From Petrimonas sp. IBARAKI (GTDB taxonomy: Bacteria > Bacteroidota > Bacteroidia > Bacteroidales > Dysgonomonadaceae): 64,000 nucleotides of DNA. The notes beneath the pieces were generated by a model. That model made no database searches. It was not told the origin of the DNA and saw only the letters and a list, made by a program, of their open reading frames with translations. Made by a program: the position numbers and the translations under genes. Location: positions 310,001 to 374,000 of the forward strand of contig AP018040.2 of NCBI GenBank assembly GCA_002356435.2, read 5' to 3'. Position 1 is the stretch's first letter; each line of letters opens with the position of its first letter. This document shows positions 43,364 through 52,301 of the stretch, piece after piece.

Positions 43364-44227
43364 CTACTTCAGATTAAAAGGTTGATTCTTCTTATTTCCC
43401 CACACATGCTCTGCCAGTTCGGGATGGTCGATAAACGGATTCCGGTTTTTCTGGATGCCAAAGACGGCTTGGTTGCGGTCCCGTTCCTTGGTGCTGACCG
43501 GATCTTCGCGATGCCACCGCAGAAACATTTCAAGTGCCCAGTTTTTAATGGCCGGATAGGTGTTTCCTCCAACCTGTGGCGATTCCCAGCTGGCAACGTT
43601 GCTCTCATAAGCCGTAACCATATAGAAATAGGTTCGGGCAAAATCGCCCTTGTACTCATCTATTGGCTCAAAAACGGTTTGAGTGAAATTACCGGATGTA
43701 TTTTGTCCGATTCTCGAACCGTTTGCCGACTTCCAAGAAAAAATACCAACTTCACCCAGCGGCAAATTTCCCCGCCGGTTGTTCACGTATCCGTCGGTTG
43801 GGTAAATGTGGAAAAGGTCGGAATACATGGGTGATGCTCCCTTAAACCAGCTTTGAGGAATGGTGTGTTCGCGGTTATAGCAATCACCTTCGCTGCGGTA
43901 AGTGCCACATTTCTTATGATGAAACGAGAAGGAGTAAATTATTTCCCCGCCGGGATTATCGGAATACATATCCCAGACAGAACCGTCGGCCTTAACGTCG
44001 GTTTTTTCAAAAGCCGACCAGATCTCAGCGTACGAAACGATATCTGGATTGCCGATTATACCGAAAAGTGCTGTTTTTAGTTCCGCCCCTTTTTTCCCCG
44101 TAGCCGCGCTGTAATATTCCCGGTAAGTGTTTGTAGACAGGTTTGTGCCGGAGTCCGACGGCTTTTGTTTGCATGCCAGATAGAGGGCAAACAGAGACAG
44201 AGACAGAAGAAAACGAAAAAGTCTCAT
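43364..44227 (-). CDS. Endonuclease I family lipoprotein
   Basis: A 287-residue extracytoplasmic nuclease. The signal peptide ends in a lipobox (YLAC, Cys19). The EndA/Endonuclease_1 core is clear: NREHTIPQSWF with the general base His, and DLFHIYPTDGYVNNRRGNLPLGEV with the metal-binding Asn-Arg. Such enzymes degrade DNA outside the cytoplasm, for nutrition or to limit extracellular DNA. The upstream neighbour dnaA ends 29 bp before its start; downstream are the metallophosphoesterase and rnhB. Confidence 0.9.
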   Translation of the reverse strand: MRLFRFLLSLSLFALYLACKQKPSDSGTNLSTNTYREYYSAATGKKGAELKTALFGIIGNPDIVSYAEIWSAFEKTDVKADGSVWDMYSDNPGGEIIYSFSFHHKKCGTYRSEGDCYNREHTIPQSWFKGASPMYSDLFHIYPTDGYVNNRRGNLPLGEVGIFSWKSANGSRIGQNTSGNFTQTVFEPIDEYKGDFARTYFYMVTAYESNVASWESPQVGGNTYPAIKNWALEMFLRWHREDPVSTKERDRNQAVFGIQKNRNPFIDHPELAEHVWGNKKNQPFNLK

Positions 44228-44256
44228 TGTATGCTGTGGGTGAGATACCCGTAATG

Positions 44257-45657
44257 TTAAGATTGCAGCAGACGCTCTATTTCCTCAATGTCGGCGCGAA
44301 AACCTTTGTCTACTTCAGACAGGTCCCTGATGGTGTTGCAAGCGTGTAGGACAGTAGCGTGATTTCGGTTTCCCACCTGAATTCCGATCTGAGAAAGCGA
44401 CAGTTCGGTGTGTTTCTTGATGAAAAACATGGTTACCTGACGCGCCTGTACAATTTCTCTTTTTCGGGAGGCTGATTGAATCAAATCTCTCTTTACATTG
44501 TAGAAATCACTGACCGTTTCCTGGATCTTTTGCACGGTAATCTTTTTCTTCTCGAAACGGATATTTTGCTCCATAACGCGGCGTGCCAGAGTAATGTCAA
44601 TTTCACGGTTGTTGATGATGGAGTGAGCCATTAGCGAAACAATGATGCCTTCCAGGTCGCGCACATTTTCCGTCACGTTTTCAGCAATAAATTCGATTAC
44701 CTGATCGGAGATAGTCAGTCCGTCGGTTAAGATCTTATGCTTCAGTATTTTTTTGCGAAGTTCTTTGTCCGGACGCTCCAGTTTGGTGGAAAGCCCCCAA
44801 CGGAAACGAGTTAATAAACGTTCTTCCATTCCCTGCATTTCGGTGGGCGAACAATCCGATGTCATGACCAGTTGCTTGTTGTTCTGATGCAAATGGTTGA
44901 AGATGTGAAAAAAAGTGTTTTGGGTTTTTTCCAATCCGGATAATTCCTGAATATCATCAATAATGAGGACATCAATGCTTTGGTAAAAGTTGATGAAATC
45001 GTTTATCGTGTTGAAACGCCGGGCATCGGTGTATTGTACCTTAAACAGGTGTGCCGTAATATAAAGAACTTTCTTGTCCGGATATAGTTCAAGCACTTTC
45101 GATCCAACAGCGTGACAAAGGTGCGTTTTTCCAACTCCCGATTTTCCGTACACGAAAAGCGGATTAAAAGCGGTTTTTGCCGGATTTAAACCCACGGCTT
45201 CGGCTGCGGTGCGCGCCAGGCGGTTGCTTTCGCCTTCGAAGAAGTTGTTAAACGTGTATTTGGAATTTATCTGGGAATCGAACTCAGCCGGTTCAACCCT
45301 GTCGAAAGGACTAGGTACCTTTACAGAAACCGGATTTTGATTTTTCTTGTCTGAAACAGTGAATTTGGGCTCCCCGCGCATCTCCACCATAGTATTGCTT
45401 TCCGCCTCCACCAGGATGCGGTAGTTGAGAATAGTTCCTTCTCCTATTTTGCGGTAGAGGGTCTGCTGGATAAGATCAATGTATTTGTCCTCAAGATATT
45501 CGTAAAAAAACTGACTGGGTACTTGAATGGTGAGAACATTGTCTTCATATTTCAACGGGACAATTGGACTAAACCACGTGTTGAATGCAGCTTCGGGGAT
45601 AATATCACGAATTACATCAAGACAGTTCTTCCATAAAATTTTGTAGTCAGTGTTCAT
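44257..45657 (-). CDS. dnaA: Chromosomal replication initiator DnaA
   Basis: Binds DnaA boxes and opens the origin. The 466 residues show domain I (1 to about 90, ILWKNCLDVIRDIIPEAAFNTWFSPI), a linker, the AAA+ domain with Walker A GKSGVGKTH and Walker B LIIDDIQEL, and domain IV with the box-binding motif VGNRNHATVLHACNTI. Complete and of family length. It is not next to dnaN, rpmH or gidA here, and no cluster of DnaA boxes was seen close by, so the origin need not lie here. Confidence 0.97.
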   Translation of the reverse strand: MNTDYKILWKNCLDVIRDIIPEAAFNTWFSPIVPLKYEDNVLTIQVPSQFFYEYLEDKYIDLIQQTLYRKIGEGTILNYRILVEAESNTMVEMRGEPKFTVSDKKNQNPVSVKVPSPFDRVEPAEFDSQINSKYTFNNFFEGESNRLARTAAEAVGLNPAKTAFNPLFVYGKSGVGKTHLCHAVGSKVLELYPDKKVLYITAHLFKVQYTDARRFNTINDFINFYQSIDVLIIDDIQELSGLEKTQNTFFHIFNHLHQNNKQLVMTSDCSPTEMQGMEERLLTRFRWGLSTKLERPDKELRKKILKHKILTDGLTISDQVIEFIAENVTENVRDLEGIIVSLMAHSIINNREIDITLARRVMEQNIRFEKKKITVQKIQETVSDFYNVKRDLIQSASRKREIVQARQVTMFFIKKHTELSLSQIGIQVGNRNHATVLHACNTIRDLSEVDKGFRADIEEIERLLQS

Positions 45658-46040
45658 TCGAATAAATTAACGATTTTCCTCTCTTCTATTGGTTGTGTTT
45701 AATTAATTTGGGGAATACAAATTTTCAAAAAAAAATCGAGAAAAAAAAATCCTGTTTCCTTTGTTTTTCCTGAAATAAAAACACTCGCTTAATTATCAAT
45801 TGGATAGGCGTATGCTGCTGTTTATAAGCGGGTTGGGCCTGAATTCATTGTCGTAATCAATTGATATATAGAACTCTGTGATAAGTGTATAGTCTTTACC
45901 CGTTTGTACAAAATAAGCATGTGTTTTATGTCTTAAACTCAATTACCCAAAGGGTTTATCATACGACGAAAAACAGGGCTGATATTTAGAATCATTCTAT
46001 ATAAAGTTTGATCGGCAAATTTATTCCATATTTAGGAAAC
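45658..46040. other. 383-bp AT-rich gene-free region upstream of dnaA
   Basis: It includes two A9 tracts (45727-45735 and 45741-45749) close to the dnaA start, which could bend DNA or aid promoter opening. ATCAATTG occurs at 45795-45802 and again inside the perfect palindrome ATCAATTGAT at 45856-45865. I searched for TTATNCACA in both directions and found no clear match. No clear promoter or RNA gene was recognised; a small RNA such as 6S cannot be excluded by eye. Confidence 0.45.
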
Positions 46041-46943
46041 TTAGAACAGGCGCACCCTTATGCTCAAATATCGCTCGGGATTTTCACGAATATCTTCCAG
46101 CAGTTTTGTTGCAGTTTGTATGGTGTTTGTCAAACTATCGTGTAACTGGGTGTCGTTAGTTAATTTCCCCAATGAATTGTCGGTACTGGTCAGTTTTGAT
46201 GACAGTATCTTCAGGTTTTCTACCGTATTGTCGATTGAGTTGAACGTCTTTTGGAGTTCCAGCGAATTAAGTTCTGCCGTAACCTCTTTTAAATCGTTGG
46301 AAACGGCTGTGAGGTTTTGGGTTACTGTTGGTAAATCTTTTCGGATCGATGCCATTACAGCGTTCACGCTTTTGCTGGATTCATCCAGTTGGGCAACTGT
46401 AGATCCGATACCTGCTATCGATTGTTCCCACATTGGATTAGACATCAGTTTGTTCAGTGTCAGGACTACAGAGTCTATGTGTGTCAGAATGGAGTCAGCC
46501 TTGGGGGCAACGTTGGCAACGCTGTTCATCATCCCTTGTTTCTGCCGGCCGTGCAGCGTGTCTCCGGGAGAAAGAAGCTTTGAAGCCTCTTTATTTGCAA
46601 CCAGGCTTACCGTAGAGGCTCCCAGTAGATCCGATCCAAATTCGAAATAACTCCCCTGCGGAATCCGATAATCGCCTTCGAGGTTGATGTCCACAGCGAA
46701 CTGGATCGGGTCTGTACTGTGCATTTTGATGGCGTTGACCAGTCCGATCTGGTATCCGTTTACATAAACCGGTGATGAGGGGTAAAGTCCGGTAACATCA
46801 TCGAACATGACAACGTAGGTGTTTTGCTTTTTCAAAATATTTGTTCCCTTCAGAAAGTTCACTCCAAAATAAAGGAGAACCAGGGCTATAAGAAAGGAAA
46901 CTCCGATGATGAAATTTCTGCTGAACTTGCCTTGAGTTTGCAT
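46041..46943 (-). CDS. MlaD/Mce-family lipid transport protein
   Basis: A 300-residue protein with a short basic N-tail, one membrane helix (NFIIGVSFLIALVLLYFGVNFL, about 10-32) and an MCE domain (about 38-120; VVMFDDVTGLYPSSPVYVNGYQIGLVNAI). A long helical C-terminus (about 145-290) follows. MCE proteins form rings or tubes that carry phospholipids between the membranes. The usual MlaE permease and MlaF ATPase are not adjacent in this window. It follows the amidase gene by 9 bp. Confidence 0.92.
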   Translation of the reverse strand: MQTQGKFSRNFIIGVSFLIALVLLYFGVNFLKGTNILKKQNTYVVMFDDVTGLYPSSPVYVNGYQIGLVNAIKMHSTDPIQFAVDINLEGDYRIPQGSYFEFGSDLLGASTVSLVANKEASKLLSPGDTLHGRQKQGMMNSVANVAPKADSILTHIDSVVLTLNKLMSNPMWEQSIAGIGSTVAQLDESSKSVNAVMASIRKDLPTVTQNLTAVSNDLKEVTAELNSLELQKTFNSIDNTVENLKILSSKLTSTDNSLGKLTNDTQLHDSLTNTIQTATKLLEDIRENPERYLSIRVRLF

Positions 46944-46952
46944 AAATTATTC

Positions 46953-48047
46953 TTATTTTACTCTTTTGCCGTCCCTGAATTCAACAATGAAAGCGTCTTT
47001 GAATTTTCTTTGAACGGTTTTGAGTGTTTTGTTTGCTTCATTAAGATCGGATGACCGGCCGTACGTGTATTTATATGTTTTGCCGTCTAAATAAAAATCT
47101 ACCGGATTCAACCCTTTCAGTTGCGAAGAATTATCGGCCAGTTTTCGGGGAGCTGTAAGGAACTGTATCCTGTATTCGCTTGTTCCGGTTACATCCATCC
47201 CGGTAGAGGGAGGGTTGGCTGCAATTGTCTTTCGTTGTTCCGGATTGGTAAATACATGACTTTTTTTGTCGTATTCGTGTTTGTATTCCTTAAAAGCCAA
47301 ATAAACGGAGTTTGCCAATGATCTTTGTCCGCTTTCGGTTTTCATATACTTTTCGTCGGAAGGATTTGAAATGTACCCCAGCTCCACAAGGATACTCGGC
47401 ATAGCCACTTCCCGGAGCACCAGAAAACCGGCCTGCCTGACATCCCGGTTAGTCCTCTTCGAGTTGTTTACCAGCCTGTTTTGTACCAACGATGCAAAGT
47501 AAACGCTTTGCTGAAGGTACTGGTCGGTCATAAACTCAAACATGATGTATGACTCTGGCTCGTTAGGGTCAAATCCCTGGTACTTGGTGGAATAATCATC
47601 TTCATAGAGAATTACCGAGTTTTCCGCTTTGGCAACATCCAGGTTGTCCTTGCTCCGGTGCAGCCCCAACACAAATGTCTCCACGCCTTGCGGAGACCTT
47701 TTTCTCCTGTCAAGTGCATTACAGTGTAGCGAAATATACAGGTCGGCCTTAGCTTTGTTGGCTATCTCGGCCCTTTTGTTTAATTCTACGAACCTATCGG
47801 TATCTCTTGTATATAAAACTTTTACGTCCGGATGGTTATTCTTGATGAGTTCGCCTAGCTTTTTCCCGACAACAAGAACGATGTCCTTTTCTTTTGAGCT
47901 TGATCCGATCGCACCTGGATCGCGGCCTCCGTGGCCGGGGTCAATAACAACCGTGAATCCGTTTTTTTGAGCGAAAGCACTTTCTGCCGGAATCAGAAAT
48001 AAAACTCCTAAACCGTAAATAATAAATTTTTTCAGTCGTAACAGCAT
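46953..48047 (-). CDS. N-acetylmuramoyl-L-alanine amidase (AmiC type)
   Basis: Zinc amidase that cuts the bond between MurNAc and the stem peptide during cell separation. It has a signal peptide (1 to about 26, ending SAFAQ). The Amidase_3 domain (about 30-245) holds the zinc ligands in VIDPGHGGRDPGAIG, LYISLHCNA and the catalytic Glu in SILVELGYISNPSDEKYM. The C-terminal part (about 285-364, EYRIQFLTAPRKL) looks like a SPOR-type peptidoglycan-binding domain. First gene of an amidase-mce unit with a -7 box 23 bases upstream. Confidence 0.93.
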   Translation of the reverse strand: MLLRLKKFIIYGLGVLFLIPAESAFAQKNGFTVVIDPGHGGRDPGAIGSSSKEKDIVLVVGKKLGELIKNNHPDVKVLYTRDTDRFVELNKRAEIANKAKADLYISLHCNALDRRKRSPQGVETFVLGLHRSKDNLDVAKAENSVILYEDDYSTKYQGFDPNEPESYIMFEFMTDQYLQQSVYFASLVQNRLVNNSKRTNRDVRQAGFLVLREVAMPSILVELGYISNPSDEKYMKTESGQRSLANSVYLAFKEYKHEYDKKSHVFTNPEQRKTIAANPPSTGMDVTGTSEYRIQFLTAPRKLADNSSQLKGLNPVDFYLDGKTYKYTYGRSSDLNEANKTLKTVQRKFKDAFIVEFRDGKRVK

Positions 48048-48070
48048 CTTTCTGTCAGTTTTATTTCATA

Positions 48071-48078
48071 CAAAAATA
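48071..48078 (-). promoter_or_regulatory. -7 promoter box of the amidase gene
   Basis: The minus strand reads TATTTTTG (TAnnTTTG), ending 24 bases before the amidase ATG. Confidence 0.42.
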
Positions 48079-48130
48079 GATAATTATTTTGTACTAAAGC
48101 GCAGTAAGCCGTGATTACACTATTTTTAAC

Positions 48131-48157
48131 AAAAAAAAGCCGCACCAACGGCGCAGC
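48131..48157 (-). terminator. Terminator of the TlpA-like lipoprotein gene
   Basis: On the minus strand 48157-48150 pairs with 48146-48139 (8 bp including two G-T wobbles) around a 3-base loop, followed by eight T residues (48138-48131). It lies 28 bp past the stop. Confidence 0.68.
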
Positions 48158-48184
48158 CCTTTAAATAGGTAAAATAACGGAATT

Positions 48185-49300
48185 TTATTCTCCCAGCAAT
48201 TCATTCAGTTTATTGTGAAGTTCTGCTCCTCGCAGGTCTTTGGCAATAATGGTTCCCTCTTTGTCCAAAAGGACTGTGTGCGGAATACCGCGGAAAGCGT
48301 ACAGTTCTACCACCGGGGTATCCCAGAACTTAAGCTCGGACATTTGCGGCCAGGTCATGTTCAACTCTTTTATGCCGCTCAGCCATCTTTCTCTTTCCCG
48401 GTCGAGAGAAACTCCCACAACTTCAAAACCTTTGTTTTTGTAATTGTTGTAAGCTGCAACCACATTGGGCATTTCGTCGCGGCAAGGACCGCACCAGGCT
48501 GCCCAGAAGTCGATCAGGACAACCTTTCCTTTTCCTGCGTAATCCGATAATGAAATATCGTTTCCTTCCGGATCTTTCATCGTGAAATCGATGAATTTCT
48601 GGCCGATAGCTACTCTTTCGGCATTTTCAAGACGTTTAACGATGCGTTGAATACTTTCTTGCGATTTATAAGCTTCATCCGTTAACGCAAGGATTTCGCG
48701 CTGGGTTTCCGGTTCAAACATCTCTGCGGAAGTCATAAAGAGGAATTTACCCAGCGGATTGGCTATGTTGGCTTTGATGAAATCAGCTGTTTTGCTAGAT
48801 ATATCGCCGGATAACTTTTCGTATTGCGCGGTAAGTGCGGCATCCAGTGAGTCTGTCATTGCACCCGTCGATGCAGCTTCCTGGTATTGTTGAGAGAGTG
48901 CGCGAATTTCTTTCGTTATATTTTCCTGTTCTGTCCTGAACGTATTGTAGGCGTCGTTTAGCTGTGAACCTGAAACCGTAACGGTGGAATCGAACTGCAC
49001 GCGGATGGTTCCCGGCTCTAAAATGGCAAGCACCCTTGATGGTTTCTGAGGGTTAACCGTTTCGTCCAGAGCGATAAAGCGTAATGCGGTTGAGTCGGCA
49101 GATCCTTCGAATTTGAACGAGCCGTTTGTTACAACGGCAGTGTCAACCGACACCATCTCGTTGGTTGTCATTTCCTGAATATATACGTTTTTGCCTTCAT
49201 AGGCAGGATCAGTAACGGTTCCGTCAATTTTGTAAGTTTTGTTGTTTTGACAAGAGATCAAAACGAAAGCTGTGATTAATAGGAGTGAAAATTTTTTCAT
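48185..49300 (-). CDS. Thioredoxin-fold lipoprotein (DUF4369 plus TlpA-like)
   Basis: A 371-residue lipoprotein (lipobox LISC, Cys17). The N-terminal beta domain (about 22-120, YKIDGTVTDPAYEGKNVYIQEM) is DUF4369, then a helical linker (about 120-215). A C-terminal thioredoxin domain (about 230-371) has active site WCGPC in FWAAWCGPCRDEMP and the cis-proline segment FRGIPHTVLLD. Such proteins reduce disulfides in the periplasm or outer membrane, and Bacteroidales genomes hold many. Specific partner unknown. Confidence 0.92.
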   Translation of the reverse strand: MKKFSLLLITAFVLISCQNNKTYKIDGTVTDPAYEGKNVYIQEMTTNEMVSVDTAVVTNGSFKFEGSADSTALRFIALDETVNPQKPSRVLAILEPGTIRVQFDSTVTVSGSQLNDAYNTFRTEQENITKEIRALSQQYQEAASTGAMTDSLDAALTAQYEKLSGDISSKTADFIKANIANPLGKFLFMTSAEMFEPETQREILALTDEAYKSQESIQRIVKRLENAERVAIGQKFIDFTMKDPEGNDISLSDYAGKGKVVLIDFWAAWCGPCRDEMPNVVAAYNNYKNKGFEVVGVSLDRERERWLSGIKELNMTWPQMSELKFWDTPVVELYAFRGIPHTVLLDKEGTIIAKDLRGAELHNKLNELLGE

Positions 49301-49329
49301 ACGATTTTTCTTTTATTCTTTAAACGGTG

Positions 49330-49337
49330 CAAATATA
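49330..49337 (-). promoter_or_regulatory. -7 promoter box of the TlpA-like lipoprotein gene
   Basis: The minus strand reads TATATTTG (TAnnTTTG), ending 30 bases before the ATG. Confidence 0.42.
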
Positions 49338-49599
49338 CATAAAAAAAGAGAGTTAGCCCATTCTTTGCTGTTTTTTTGTTGCCTTGATAATAAATGAATG
49401 ATAAAGCCGTTTTAAAATAAAAGAGACAGAAATGGCTAATCCTGATTTTATCCGACGATTCTCCTTGTCCCACGAATCCGATGCAAAAGTTCCGGACCGT
49501 TTAAGCATATGTATTGTTCTTCAATATGCAAGATCGCTGCGTATAGAGAAAAAACTGCCTACCCATTTAGGTTTGTTCATCATCAATTGATTTTTTTAT

Positions 49600-49607
49600 T
49601 ATCTTTG
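49600..49607 (+). promoter_or_regulatory. -7 promoter box of rpe
   Basis: TATCTTTG (TAnnTTTG) ends 10 bases before the ATG at 49617 and 22 before the in-frame ATG at 49629. It argues against the far upstream start at 49509. Confidence 0.48.
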
Positions 49608-49616
49608 ACACTCAAA

Positions 49617-50279
49617 ATGGATAACGATATGAATCATCTGGTTGCGCCGTCATTGCTCTCGGCGAATTTCCTAAATCTTGAAAAAGATATCGAAATGCTG
49701 AATCGGAGTGAAGCCGATTGGATACACCTTGATATCATGGATGGTGTTTTTGTTCCCAATATTTCTTTTGGGTTCCCGGTTCTGGACCTGTTGAAAGAAA
49801 GGACGAGCAAGTCTCTGGATGTGCACTTGATGATTGTTCAACCCGAGAAATTCGTAGACGAAATTGCCGCTGCGGGTACGGAATACATGAATGTCCATTA
49901 CGAGGCATGTACACATTTGCATCGTGTGGTTAGCGAGATCAAGAAGCGCGGAATGAAAGCCGGGGTTACTCTTAATCCGCACACTCCGGTTTTGTTGCTC
50001 GAAGACATTATCCGAGATTTAGATATGGTTTTACTCATGTCGGTTAATCCTGGTTTTGGCGGTCAAAAATTCATCGAACATTCGCTGGAGAAAGTTAAGG
50101 TGTTGAAAGAATTGATTCTTCGGAAAAATGCCCGGGCACTTATTGAGGTTGACGGAGGAGTGAATCTTGAAACCGGAAAAAGGCTGGTAGAGGCTGGAGC
50201 TGATGTGTTGGTTGCCGGAAATTTTGTTTTCTCTTCTCAAGATCCCATACATACTATTCATCAACTGAAATCGTTGTAA
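49617..50279 (+). CDS. rpe: Ribulose-phosphate 3-epimerase
   Basis: Interconverts ribulose 5-phosphate and xylulose 5-phosphate in the pentose phosphate pathway. The 220-residue TIM barrel has all family motifs: APSLLSANF, HLDIMDGVFVPNISFG (metal His and Asp), DVHLMIV, MSVNPGFGGQKF and IEVDGGVN. The frame extends to 49509, but that region contains the promoter box, so the start is 49617 or, giving a longer leader, 49629 (MNHLVAPS). It is the first gene of a short run with comEC. Confidence 0.95.
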   Translation: MDNDMNHLVAPSLLSANFLNLEKDIEMLNRSEADWIHLDIMDGVFVPNISFGFPVLDLLKERTSKSLDVHLMIVQPEKFVDEIAAAGTEYMNVHYEACTHLHRVVSEIKKRGMKAGVTLNPHTPVLLLEDIIRDLDMVLLMSVNPGFGGQKFIEHSLEKVKVLKELILRKNARALIEVDGGVNLETGKRLVEAGADVLVAGNFVFSSQDPIHTIHQLKSL

Positions 50280-50315
50280 TTCTCTGAAAAACACTCCCTC
50301 ATAAGCGTGACAGTT

Positions 50316-52277
50316 ATGAGCGATCTTGTGGCTAAAATACCCTTTATCAGGTTGTTGCTTCCGGCAGTAGCCTCTATATCGATATCGGCTTTTCTGATTG
50401 AACTGACTTATTCCTGGGTAATCTGCATGGCAGGAGTGGGAATAATGGCAGTCTCTTTTTTTATTTCGGAGAGAAAACAGTTCACCTGTCGCTGGCTTTT
50501 TGGAGCAGGTTTGTTTATTTTTGTTTTTGGCTTGTTTTCTCTTTTGTTCCAGCAAAAAATAGAGGAATCCCAATGGCGTTTTGCAGACGAACCGACGGTC
50601 TGTATAGGTACAGTTGTTGATGTTCCGCGGGAAAAACCGCGGTCATTTGCCTGTAATGTGAAAATCAGCTATCCGGTAAGCCATAAAATCGTGGCTTACC
50701 TGCAAAAGGAGGATAGGGTGAGGAACATTACCCCCGGGGATGAAATAGTTTTCGTTGCCCAGATCCGGACTTTTAAGAACTTCGGAAATCCCGATGACTT
50801 CGACTACGTCCGATTTATGCGAAACAACGGTTTTTCAGGCACCACCTATTTGTCTTCATCTAATTGGCATCCCACCGGAAAAGAGCATGCCTCGTTGTAT
50901 GTTTCGGCGCAGAAAGTTCGAAAAAAGGCATTGGAGTTTTACCGTATGTTTGAGTTGGATAACGACGCTTATTCGTTTATTTCCGCTCTTACGCTGGGTT
51001 ACAAGCACTATTTGACAAACGAACTGCTGGAGGCTTTTCGTGCGTCAGGAACAGCTCACGTGTTGGCTGTAAGTGGGTTGCATGTGGGAATTGTTTATGG
51101 TGTTTTTGCATTTCTGTTTTCTTTTTTAGGGAAAACAGGCAGGAGGTCCGTGATAAAACAAATCATTATTATTGCCGCTTTGTGGCTTTACGCTTTTGTT
51201 ACGGGGCTTTCTCCATCGGTTCTCCGGGCAACCCTGATGCTCACGATTGCTTCTGTGGGATGGATGAGGGGTAGAAGTGGCTTTACGCTAAATACGTTGG
51301 CTGCAGCTGCCTTTTTTATCCTTTTTTTAAATCCGATGAGTCTTTTCAACGTTGGGTTTCAAATGAGCTTCATAGCTGTTCTGGCTATCTTATCCTTTAG
51401 TCCGGTACTGGATAGCCTGTATCAGCCTAAGAACAAGATAATAAAAAAAAGCTGGGGTTTATTTTCTGTTTCCATATCCGCTCAAGCAGGTATTTTCCCC
51501 ATTGCTTTGCATTATTTCGGTACTTTCCCAACCTTTTTCTTTATCGCCAATATGTTGATAGTGCCGTTAATAGGTGTGATTATCTATGCTTGTATTCCGG
51601 TGATTCTCCTTACAGGATTGAAACCCTTCCAGTTTGTAATTGTCGACTGGCTTTATCCGGTTTTTGGATGGATTTTGAAAGGGTTAATCTTCGTTGTATT
51701 GAAGGTCGTCTGCTTTATCGAAACCCTTCCATACGCACAATTGTCAGATAAGCCTATTTCTACACTACAGATGATGATGTTGCTCTTTATCGTTGTTACT
51801 GTTTTTAAATTTTTCACACATAAGAGAGTTGCTAGCCTGATTGCTGGTTTAACATGCTCCCTGTTCTTTATCTTGACATTCACGTACGCTGAACTATCCC
51901 GGAAGCCTGTTCAATTAGCCGTATTTAATAAACCCGGCTTTAGCGATATCGGTCTTTACGTGGATGAAAAACGGGTTTACTTCGACGTAAAAGAAAACGG
52001 TTTTATCCAACATCCATCGACGTCGATACTGCGTTTGTCAGGGAGTAGTTATTCGCATGTGGAAACATCCCGGCCGTTGGAAATCGATGTGTTGATCCTG
52101 TCGCATGACCCGGCCTTCTCAATGATGCAACTGACGAATATTTTCCGTACCGGACAAATCGTGCTAGACAGTTCAATTCCTCTGTACGGCAGAATACGGT
52201 TAATGAGGGAGTGTGAAAAGCTGGGGATTTCCTGTCACGATGTGGGAGAAGATGGGGCATATCTCATAAATTTGTAG
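50316..52277 (+). CDS. comEC: ComEC/Rec2-family DNA uptake channel protein
   Basis: A 653-residue inner-membrane protein with about 10-12 helices. The N-terminal OB-like region (FADEPTVCIGTVVDVPREKPR; IRTFKNFGNPDDFDYVRFM) and the competence core (GTAHVLAVSGLHVGIVYG; TGLSPSVLRATLMLTI; NVGFQMSFIAVLAIL) are clear. The C-terminal region (about 530-653) shows only a remnant of the beta-lactamase-like domain: LILSHDPAFSMMQLTN where HxHxDH would be, so nuclease activity is unlikely. Start at ATG 50316 (MSDLVAK); a GTG nine bases upstream is possible. DNA transport is the family role; competence here is unproven. Confidence 0.9.
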   Translation: MSDLVAKIPFIRLLLPAVASISISAFLIELTYSWVICMAGVGIMAVSFFISERKQFTCRWLFGAGLFIFVFGLFSLLFQQKIEESQWRFADEPTVCIGTVVDVPREKPRSFACNVKISYPVSHKIVAYLQKEDRVRNITPGDEIVFVAQIRTFKNFGNPDDFDYVRFMRNNGFSGTTYLSSSNWHPTGKEHASLYVSAQKVRKKALEFYRMFELDNDAYSFISALTLGYKHYLTNELLEAFRASGTAHVLAVSGLHVGIVYGVFAFLFSFLGKTGRRSVIKQIIIIAALWLYAFVTGLSPSVLRATLMLTIASVGWMRGRSGFTLNTLAAAAFFILFLNPMSLFNVGFQMSFIAVLAILSFSPVLDSLYQPKNKIIKKSWGLFSVSISAQAGIFPIALHYFGTFPTFFFIANMLIVPLIGVIIYACIPVILLTGLKPFQFVIVDWLYPVFGWILKGLIFVVLKVVCFIETLPYAQLSDKPISTLQMMMLLFIVVTVFKFFTHKRVASLIAGLTCSLFFILTFTYAELSRKPVQLAVFNKPGFSDIGLYVDEKRVYFDVKENGFIQHPSTSILRLSGSSYSHVETSRPLEIDVLILSHDPAFSMMQLTNIFRTGQIVLDSSIPLYGRIRLMRECEKLGISCHDVGEDGAYLINL

Positions 52278-52285
52278 TAATTTTG
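52278..52285 (+). promoter_or_regulatory. -7 promoter box of the nrnA-like gene
   Basis: TAATTTTG matches TAnnTTTG directly after the comEC stop and 16 bases before the next ATG. No spaced -33 TTG. Confidence 0.4.
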
Positions 52286-52301
52286 ATCTTTTCTATAAAA
52301 A

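Larger units (their letters stand above)
49301..49616. other. 316-bp divergent region between the TlpA-like gene and rpe
   Basis: It holds the two -7 boxes listed separately (49330-49337 minus and 49600-49607 plus). A 52-codon ATG frame (49432-49590) lies in between but lacks supporting features. Nothing else was recognised. Confidence 0.5.

Noticed and set aside
45658-46040. Possible replication origin next to dnaA
   Set aside because: No clear TTATNCACA boxes in either direction and no flanking dnaN, gidA or rpmH genes; the nearest look-alike (near 45881) has the wrong spacing.
49432-49590. A 52-codon ATG frame upstream of rpe
   Set aside because: It overlaps the region before the rpe promoter box, has no recognisable domain or own promoter, and is of a length expected by chance.
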